Positions 59,837 through 64,000 of a stretch of DNA of 64,000 nucleotides are shown in pieces. Source of the DNA: a virus; the IMG/VR virus record IMGVR_UViG_3300017783_000003, positions 1 through 64,000 of that record; one strand, written 5' to 3'. A program made the position numbers and the translations under genes. Below the pieces are notes generated by a model, which made no database searches, was not told the origin of the DNA, and saw nothing but the letters and a program-made list of their open reading frames with translations. The first letter of the stretch is position 1, and every line of letters starts with the position of its first letter.

Positions 59837-60083
59837 TGTAGTACATGATTTCGATAAACATCTCCAATCAGGACATGTTTATGAACTTAACATTGATTTG
59901 CCCATGAGTGACGGGGAGAGTGACACTTTCTATTCCGTCAACACATATGTTATTGCGTCATCACCCGAACAAGCACACTACATTGCTGCCTGTTTGTATC
60001 CAGACTCTCTCAGCATATGCTATGAAGAACAACCGATCACCGAGCGAAGATATGTATCCAGTCGGAGCACATGTGAAGATTAA
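59826..60083 (+). CDS. Hypothetical protein, 85 aa
   Basis: MIVDVVHDFDKHLQSGHVYE, LNIDLPMSDGESDTFYSVNT, then YVIASSPEQAHYIAACLYPD. The SPEQA helix after two strands recalls the DA-helix micro-proteins upstream. Overlaps both neighbours. Function unknown. Confidence 0.55.
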   Translation: MIVDVVHDFDKHLQSGHVYELNIDLPMSDGESDTFYSVNTYVIASSPEQAHYIAACLYPDSLSICYEEQPITERRYVSSRSTCED

Positions 60084-60225
60084 TGGTGTTCTTGGTCGTG
60101 TAGTCTTTTCTGATCCAGAATTACATACTATGTCTATCTGTATTCATGAACATCCTACTGACAGAAGCAAGAACACATGCCTTATCCATCAACCAGGACT
60201 CTCAAACGTTATTGAACCAGCATGA
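60052..60225 (+). CDS. Small beta-rich protein, 57 aa
   Basis: MYPVGAHVKINGVLGRVVFS then DPELHTMSICIHEHPTDRSK: an SH3-like barrel is plausible (V-G-x-x-V-x-I-N-G-x-x-G-R-V). Start ATG 60052; ATG 60022 in the same frame is possible. Overlaps the upstream gene by 32 bases. Confidence 0.55.
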   Translation: MYPVGAHVKINGVLGRVVFSDPELHTMSICIHEHPTDRSKNTCLIHQPGLSNVIEPA

Positions 60226-60365
60226 CTTATCAAGAAGATCTCACTGTCGATTATTACAATGACGAAACACTTCGTCTCAAGATCCTACATGAAGCAGAGG
60301 AAATGATCTGCTACCAACCACAAGAAGATGAAGACCTGATTCAACTGCTTGACAATTTCGATTAA
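60222..60365 (+). CDS. 47-residue acidic micro-protein
   Basis: ATGA-coupled. MTYQEDLTVDYYNDETLRLK then ILHEAEEMICYQPQEDEDLI. Helical and acidic. Its last codons contain the -35 box of the promoter listed next. Confidence 0.5.
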   Translation: MTYQEDLTVDYYNDETLRLKILHEAEEMICYQPQEDEDLIQLLDNFD

Positions 60366-60377
60366 CTCTGCTACAAT
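60349..60377 (+). promoter_or_regulatory. Sigma70-type promoter for 60405-61639
   Basis: Perfect TTGACA (60349-60354), 17 bp, TACAAT (60372-60377; 5 of 6). Start near 60384; a good AGGAGG ribosome site follows at 60393-60398. Confidence 0.8.
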
Positions 60378-60404
60378 CTGAAGACACCACTCTAGGAGGA
60401 ACCC

Positions 60405-60641
60405 ATGGTCTATGATGACTGTATGTACATTGTTGTAGGAAATATAGCGTTGGCGATAGACTACTCTGGTACAGCAATTTCTGCAGACATCATTCAAGAT
60501 GGTGACGTGGAATATGTTGACTGGGATGGTGCTGATCCTATTGATTGGATTGACCTACCACCAACACAATATGAATATTTTAAATCTTGTGTAGACTTCC
60601 TACAACAATTCTCTAACCAACCACAGGTATTCACTAAATGA
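60405..60641 (+). CDS. Hypothetical acidic protein, 78 aa
   Basis: Strong ribosome site AGGAGG. MVYDDCMYIVVGNIALAIDY, VEYVDWDGADPIDWIDLPPT, then a C-terminal helix YEYFKSCVDFLQQFSN. First gene of a promoter-driven unit that ends with an oxygenase. ATGA-coupled to the next gene. Confidence 0.6.
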   Translation: MVYDDCMYIVVGNIALAIDYSGTAISADIIQDGDVEYVDWDGADPIDWIDLPPTQYEYFKSCVDFLQQFSNQPQVFTK

Positions 60642-60856
60642 GACCATCCATTGTTGCCGATCACTTGAAAGAACTTATGGTTATTGTGGATGATAAACCA
60701 CAACCTAGAGAAGATCTCTCTACTAGAGAAAGAACTCTCTATTGGAGATATCATGGATATTTCCCTAATGAGTTTGCAAGAGCAGTTGCTGACATGATTG
60801 CTCCTAAGAAATTTATCTCTTATGATCATCTTCAGAATGTACTGACTTATGAATAG
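60638..60856 (+). CDS. Hypothetical protein, 72 aa
   Basis: MRPSIVADHLKELMVIVDDK, then LSTRERTLYWRYHGYFPNEF and ARAVADMIAPKKFI. All-helical in appearance. Overlaps both neighbours. No family recognised. Confidence 0.55.
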   Translation: MRPSIVADHLKELMVIVDDKPQPREDLSTRERTLYWRYHGYFPNEFARAVADMIAPKKFISYDHLQNVLTYE

Positions 60857-61052
60857 TAAACAAACAAAAGAACAAGAGTCTGTTTCTAGACAGTCTGACC
60901 AAATCCTCCTATATTTCCAAGATCGTTTCCAAGAACTTATGGAAGATGATCGTATGGAAGATGCTATCGCCATTGGTGATGAATACTTAGAGTGGATTAA
61001 AGGTGATGATGATACTGTCTTCCTATATTACAATGAACACGAACTTAAATGA
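60849..61052 (+). CDS. Hypothetical helical protein, 67 aa
   Basis: MNSKQTKEQESVSRQSDQIL then FQDRFQELMEDDRMEDAIAI and GDEYLEWIKGDDDTVFLYY. Acidic helices. ATGA-coupled to the oxygenase that follows. Confidence 0.55.
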   Translation: MNSKQTKEQESVSRQSDQILLYFQDRFQELMEDDRMEDAIAIGDEYLEWIKGDDDTVFLYYNEHELK

Positions 61053-61639
61053 TTGACCTGTTTCCCACACCACTCTACATTGAACCAATTACAATAGAAG
61101 AAAACAATTGGGATAATATACGTATGGAGTCGTGTGGGAATGGTCTCACATCTGTTAGTCGAAACATTTTAAATATTCTCCCACTGTTAACTCAACAAGT
61201 ATACTATCATATAGATCAATACTTACAGTTGACAGGACATAAGACAAAAATTAATATTACATCATCATGGTTGAACTTTCATCGTTACATGGACTATGCT
61301 CAAACTCATTACCATTCTAACTCAATCATCTCTGGTGTGATATTCATTGTAATACCACCTAACAGTGGTAATTTCTGTATTCGTAAACCACACTCATTTA
61401 CCAAAGATTTCTCTATGGTAACTAAACTGAATACAACACATGATACATCATACAATACAGAAGAATTCATACTTAAACCAATGAATAATACCATTGCATT
61501 GTTTCCTTCTGTACTACAACATGATGTAACACCTAATTACACTGATCATACTCGAATTACCTTAGCATTTGACTGTGTACCAGCAGAATTATGCACATCA
61601 TATGGTAACTCACCATTAAACATCAGTTATTATTCTTAA
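61049..61639 (+). CDS. 2OG-Fe(II) oxygenase-like protein (TIGR02466/PF13759 type)
   Basis: 196 residues. MIDLFPTPLYIEPI is the typical N-terminus of this family. SSWLNFHRYMDYAQTHYHSN (metal ligands in THYH, about residues 89-92), ISGVIFIVIPPNSGNF, and FPSVLQHDVTPNYTDHTRIT with distal His and Arg match it closely. Fifth oxygenase of the window. Substrate unknown. Last gene of the 60405 operon. Confidence 0.82.
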   Translation: MIDLFPTPLYIEPITIEENNWDNIRMESCGNGLTSVSRNILNILPLLTQQVYYHIDQYLQLTGHKTKINITSSWLNFHRYMDYAQTHYHSNSIISGVIFIVIPPNSGNFCIRKPHSFTKDFSMVTKLNTTHDTSYNTEEFILKPMNNTIALFPSVLQHDVTPNYTDHTRITLAFDCVPAELCTSYGNSPLNISYYS

Positions 61640-61722
61640 GAATGTTTTTACACAGTTACTCAGTATACTCCGTAAAGGCACTCCGTAGTGACTGTAAGGG
61701 TTATTTGTGATACACTTTGAGG

Positions 61723-61757
61723 TTTTCAACAGGGTCTGTGGAAAAACCTGTGGAAAA
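61723..61757 (+). repeat. Cluster of DnaA-box-like 9-mers
   Basis: TGTGGAAAA at 61737-61745 and again at 61749-61757 (12-bp period), i.e. TTTTCCACA on the other strand, the cyanobacterial DnaA-box form. An inverted near-copy TTTTCAACA is at 61723-61731. Three sites in 35 bases is hard to explain by coding constraint, as there is no ORF. Confidence 0.6.
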
Positions 61758-61876
61758 CTAAATGTATTAAAAAACATAGGTAATGTATTGTAATGTACGG
61801 AGGTCTAGTTGCCTTAGCACGCCAGTCACCGAAAGTCAAGGAGCAATATGACAGTCCTCCAAGTGGCACAGAGACC

Positions 61877-61905
61877 TTGACAAACCCTCGGAAATCGAGT
61901 ATATT
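61877..61905 (+). promoter_or_regulatory. Sigma70-type promoter for the 62028 micro-gene unit
   Basis: Perfect TTGACA (61877-61882), 17 bp, TATATT (61900-61905; 5 of 6). Start near 61912 leaves a leader of about 115 bases. Confidence 0.8.
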
Positions 61906-61958
61906 GGGTACATCGAGGTTGAGGGATTGGCAACTTTCCTAAAAGTTCGATAAATCAG

Positions 61959-61999
61959 AAATCTCAAAAACTTAAAAAGTTTAAATAATGAGATTTTTT
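61959..61999 (+). terminator. Leader hairpin with T-run (attenuator candidate)
   Basis: AAATCTCA (61959-61966) pairs with TGAGATTT (61989-61996); inside, AAACTT and AAGTTT pair again. The 3' arm continues into a T-run. It lies between promoter and gene, so it would stop or modulate transcription before the ATG at 62028. Confidence 0.5.
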
Positions 62000-62027
62000 A
62001 ATTTTAAAAGTTAACCATTAACCATCT

Positions 62028-62264
62028 ATGACTTCTTTCACTAATTTGACTTCATCTGCTATTAACAAAGTAGAAGTAAATGACAGTAATGTTATGATTA
62101 CTTACACTACTAGTGGTAATGAATACAAATATGCTCTAAATGGTATTAATAGTGTTGATTTTGTCAATACTATGAATGATATTGTCCAAAATGGTCGTTC
62201 TGTTGGCAAATTCGTCAACAAATCGATCAAAGAGGACAAAACTCTTCAGATTATCTCAATCTGA
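62028..62264 (+). CDS. Small beta-rich protein, KTSC-like, 78 aa
   Basis: MTSFTNLTSSAINKVEVNDS, VMITYTTSGNEYKYALNGIN, then VQNGRSVGKFVNKSIKED. The S-S-A-I ... V-x-I-x-Y-x-x-x-G-x-x-Y-x-Y order is like KTSC-type domains (paired strands then a helix). Found in other cyanophages by memory only. Function unknown. Confidence 0.6.
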   Translation: MTSFTNLTSSAINKVEVNDSNVMITYTTSGNEYKYALNGINSVDFVNTMNDIVQNGRSVGKFVNKSIKEDKTLQIISI

Positions 62265-62265
62265 C

Positions 62266-62273
62266 TCTAAATA
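62266..62273 (+). promoter_or_regulatory. Late promoter candidate
   Basis: TCTAAATA immediately behind the stop of the preceding gene, 20 bases before the ATG at 62294. Confidence 0.45.
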
Positions 62274-62293
62274 GTACACAATTTCACCGAACA

Positions 62294-62455
62294 ATGGCAA
62301 AATCGAGTCAAAAATACACTGAATCCCCTAAAGAAACCTTTCGGGATGATTACGAGGATTTCGGTTATCAAGTCCAGAATAAGAAGCGTTATTCAAAAAG
62401 AAATAAACGCAAATCTAAATTCAAAGACGATGATGTGTACGCAGACTATGAATGA
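62294..62455 (+). CDS. Small highly charged protein, 53 aa
   Basis: MAKSSQKYTESPKETFRDDY, EDFGYQVQNKKRYSKRNKRK and an acidic tail DDDVYADYE. Basic centre flanked by acidic parts, probably disordered and possibly nucleic-acid binding. No family recognised. Confidence 0.55.
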   Translation: MAKSSQKYTESPKETFRDDYEDFGYQVQNKKRYSKRNKRKSKFKDDDVYADYE

Positions 62456-62569
62456 TACCAAAGTATGATGAATGATGCATCCCACCCAACCAGTTCTAGA
62501 GGTGGCACACAGTCGCTTCCAGAGGGGTCTGGTGGGACTATTGTAGACAAGAGTCAACCAACGAATTCA

Positions 62570-62737
62570 ATGAAGGACTACGGCAACGGCATCCACGCTT
62601 CAAGTGACTGGTTAGCAGACATTGCTCGTCAGTGCATTGAGCGTGAGATGATGCAACGTCAAGCACGTCTAGCATCATACAAAGATGACGATGACAGTGG
62701 ACAGTGGGGAATCTGGAACATCAGCGACAGACATTGA
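62570..62737 (+). CDS. Hypothetical protein, 55 aa (longer start possible)
   Basis: MKDYGNGIHASSDWLADIAR and QCIEREMMQRQARLASYKDD look like coding sequence. The frame is open back to ATG 62465, giving 90 residues, but the extra 35 (Ser/Gly/Thr-rich, SSRGGTQSLPEGSGG) have low complexity and overlie a small perfect inverted repeat, so the region may be a leader instead. Confidence 0.5.
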   Translation: MKDYGNGIHASSDWLADIARQCIEREMMQRQARLASYKDDDDSGQWGIWNISDRH

Positions 62738-62779
62738 CCCCTGACCCTGTAGACTAATCAAGTAAACAAACACAAGACC

Positions 62780-63001
62780 ATGAACGACACGCTGATCAAC
62801 TTCCGAGACGAAGCACTCCGCCTAGTGGAAGAGGGACACGATGCCCAGCACATGTTGCTCTGCTGCTTAAAGTACATGAGTCAGGATGATGTTGAGGACA
62901 TGCTTAAGATGAATGAATTCATGAATCCTCCAGAAATGGAAGAAGATGAAGATGATTGGTTTACTGATCCTAACAGTGTTGCAAGTTATCATCATTATTG
63001 A
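62780..63001 (+). CDS. Conserved-looking acidic protein, 73 aa
   Basis: MNDTLINFRDEALRLVEEGH, DAQHMLLCCLKYMSQDDVED then MLKMNEFMNPPEMEEDEDDW. Helical N-terminus with a Cys pair and an acidic C-terminus. I recall related proteins in other cyanomyoviruses. A terminator follows. Confidence 0.6.
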   Translation: MNDTLINFRDEALRLVEEGHDAQHMLLCCLKYMSQDDVEDMLKMNEFMNPPEMEEDEDDWFTDPNSVASYHHY

Positions 63002-63018
63002 AAACTTGTAAAAGTCAG

Positions 63019-63058
63019 AAAGTGAGATTTTTAAGAAAGTTAATTATCTCACTTTTTT
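63019..63058 (+). terminator. Intrinsic terminator with a perfect 10-bp stem
   Basis: AAAGTGAGAT (63019-63028) and ATCTCACTTT (63046-63055), 17-base A/T-rich loop, T-run to 63058. Confidence 0.8.
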
Positions 63059-63161
63059 CAATATTAAACTTTAAACATATTCTTTTACTATTAAACTTTA
63101 ACTGTTAAACTATAATAAGAAAATAGATTATTAAATAACAATATATTAACAATATACAATA

Positions 63162-63281
63162 TATTACTAATATAAACATACTGTCTATTACTAATACTAA
63201 CTCTCTAAGTATTACTAATACAAACTCACTGTCTATTACTAATACTAACTCACTGTGTATTAGTAATACTAATCCAATCTA
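63162..63281 (+). repeat. Five tandem 24-bp repeats (iteron-like), A/T-rich
   Basis: Units begin at 63162, 63186, 63210, 63234 and 63258, consensus TATTACTAATACTAACTCAC followed by TGTC. The first and last copies are the most diverged. No ORF crosses them. The preceding 63060-63161 is also A/T-rich with repeated TATTAAACTTTAA and TTAAACT elements. Could be a replication origin, regulator-binding array or spacer. Confidence 0.85.
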
Positions 63282-63295
63282 ATTGCATTCTTATT

Positions 63296-63481
63296 ATGAA
63301 CCCAACTCTAATGATTTCACTCCTCCGTAAAGGAAGAAATGGGGAAGAAATCCTCTCCATTCTTGATATCATCACCGACAATCCTAGCACCAAAGTGATG
63401 CAAACTGTCGAGGCGTTAGGTGACACTATCTCTCGGGGAGTTAGTATCAATCAAGGTAGTCCAGAACCCGTGGAAATCTAG
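63296..63481 (+). CDS. Small hypothetical protein, 61 aa
   Basis: MNPTLMISLLRKGRNGEEIL, SILDIITDNPSTKVMQTVEA then LGDTISRGVSINQGSPEPV. Helical, with the L-L-x-x-G-x-x-G-x-E-x-L-x-I-L-D pattern that I associate with short cyanophage proteins. Starts 14 bases behind the tandem repeats. Confidence 0.6.
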   Translation: MNPTLMISLLRKGRNGEEILSILDIITDNPSTKVMQTVEALGDTISRGVSINQGSPEPVEI

Positions 63482-63574
63482 TTACCATGTGACACTAATA
63501 CTAGTGGCACAAACATTTACTTTTTGGGTGTGGATGCTGTATTGTAGTTTCAAGTCAAACAATTGTTTAAAACA

Positions 63575-64000
63575 ATGCTTCGCTTTTCACACGGTAACGC
63601 AAAACTTAACCGTAACACGGTTATTTTCAACTTGCCTGCAGGATTCACTTGCCCTGGTGCTTTAAATTGTCTCTCAATGGCGGTTTTAGGTGACAACGGC
63701 AAAAGGACAATTAAAGACGGTAAATTCACTGAATTCCGTTGTTTTGCTGCCTCCAGTGAGGTTCAATACGACGCAGTTTATAACAACCGTCAAGACAATT
63801 TCAAAACAATTGTTAAAGCATTGCGTGATGGAAATGCTGCTGATCTTATTAACGAAGGTTTGCAGAATGCACGTAAGAAAGCAACAACTAAGGTCAGGAT
63901 TCACGAGTCTGGCGATTTCTTCAATGCCGAGTATTTGATGGCGTGGGTGTTAGTTGCACAGCACAATCCTGATCTTAAGTTTTACTGCTACTCAAAGAAT
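63575..64000 (+). CDS. gp88-family protein, N-terminal 142 codons (3' end outside window)
   Basis: Open reading frame from ATG 63575 to the window edge. MLRFSHGNAKLNRNTVIFNL, PAGFTCPGALNCLSM, then FRCFAASSEVQYDAVYNNRQ, VRIHESGDFFNAEYLMAW and NPDLKFYCYSKN match the phage 'Gene product 88' family, with its LPAG-x-TCPGA Cys pair and the RIH-SGDFF core. Molecular role unproven. A weak TTTACT / TATTGT pair (63516 and 63540, 18-bp spacer) may be its promoter. Confidence 0.8.
   Translation, partial: MLRFSHGNAKLNRNTVIFNLPAGFTCPGALNCLSMAVLGDNGKRTIKDGKFTEFRCFAASSEVQYDAVYNNRQDNFKTIVKALRDGNAADLINEGLQNARKKATTKVRIHESGDFFNAEYLMAWVLVAQHNPDLKFYCYSKN

Larger units (their letters stand above)
61640..62027 (+). 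other. 388-base intergenic region with repeats, DnaA-box-like sites and promoter
   Basis: No ORF is supported here. It contains a long imperfect inverted repeat (CAGTTACT near 61653 and AGTGACTG near 61687) enclosing two direct ACTCCGTA copies, three DnaA-box-like 9-mers (61723-61757), a consensus promoter (61877-61905), and an A/T-rich leader with nested hairpins ahead of the gene at 62028. It is the longest non-coding stretch of the window and a candidate origin or control region. Confidence 0.7.

Noticed and set aside
63162-63281. CRISPR array
   Set aside because: Repeats are directly adjacent with no spacers and no cas genes are present; this is a simple tandem repeat.

Overview
The window is a contiguous stretch of a T4-like marine cyanophage (cyanomyovirus) genome. 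It is compact and almost entirely plus-strand, with A+T-leaning codon use. T4-type morphogenesis and replication proteins (gp32, gp33, gp4, gp26, gp48, gp53, a gp5 OB-fold protein, RNase H) lie beside cyanobacterial auxiliary metabolic genes: psbD (photosystem II D2), speD, phoH, thyX, cpeT and a NodU-type carbamoyltransferase. CpeT suggests a phycoerythrin-containing Synechococcus host, but the host cannot be fixed from sequence alone.

Layout. 1-1060: end of psbD and four tiny overlapping membrane-protein genes, closed by a terminator. 1058-5020: two tandem 2OG-Fe(II) oxygenase paralogs, glutaredoxin, small proteins, RNase H and SpeD. 5040-5560: strong sigma70-type promoter, a Downstream-peptide/glnA-type glutamine riboswitch, two micro-genes, and a terminator whose loop is the -35 box of the next promoter. 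5574-9753: thyX, phoH, a PD-(D/E)XK nuclease, late-transcription factor gp33, a DUF1825-like gene and ssb gp32 with a structured leader. 9752-11451 is the only minus-strand segment: tail-tube-initiator-like protein, gp26 and a small downstream ORF that may be reached by -1 frameshifting. 11484-26567: head completion gp4 and the baseplate and central hub, including consecutive virion proteins carrying an M23 peptidase and a GH104-like muramidase, then gp27-like and gp5-like hub proteins. 26564-28537: an island with its own host-type promoter, three tRNAs (Leu-UAA, Leu-UAG, Asn-GUU), an oxygenase and cpeT. 28590-52360: tail fibre and adhesin genes, one of 3,509 codons, plus assembly-factor candidates. 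52408-57016: SF2 helicase, then a tight hydroxylase/carbamoyltransferase cluster. 57021-63481: a dense set of micro-genes of about 40-135 codons, an intergenic region with DnaA-box-like sites, and five 24-bp tandem repeats. 63575-64000: start of a gp88-type gene that runs off the window.

Regulation is readable from two promoter classes. Early or host-type promoters are TTGACA, 17 bp, TATAAT-like (5040, 5524, 8652, 26564, 60349, 61877; weaker at 52408) and precede metabolic, replication and micro-gene blocks. T4-type late promoters (N-[A/T]TAAATA, 20-40 bp before the start codon) precede structural genes on both strands (10669, 11452, 11479, 17910, 21696, 28541, 45440, 51018, 62266). Stop-start overlaps (ATGA, TAATG) link most genes into coupled operons.

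The most interesting candidates for undescribed biology are a predicted pseudoknot operator in front of gp32, a possible frameshift fusion of gp26 with its downstream ORF, a start-codon-overlapping repeat in the glutamine riboswitch, the hydroxylase plus carbamoyltransferase module, and paired baseplate proteins that share a core but carry different peptidoglycan hydrolases.
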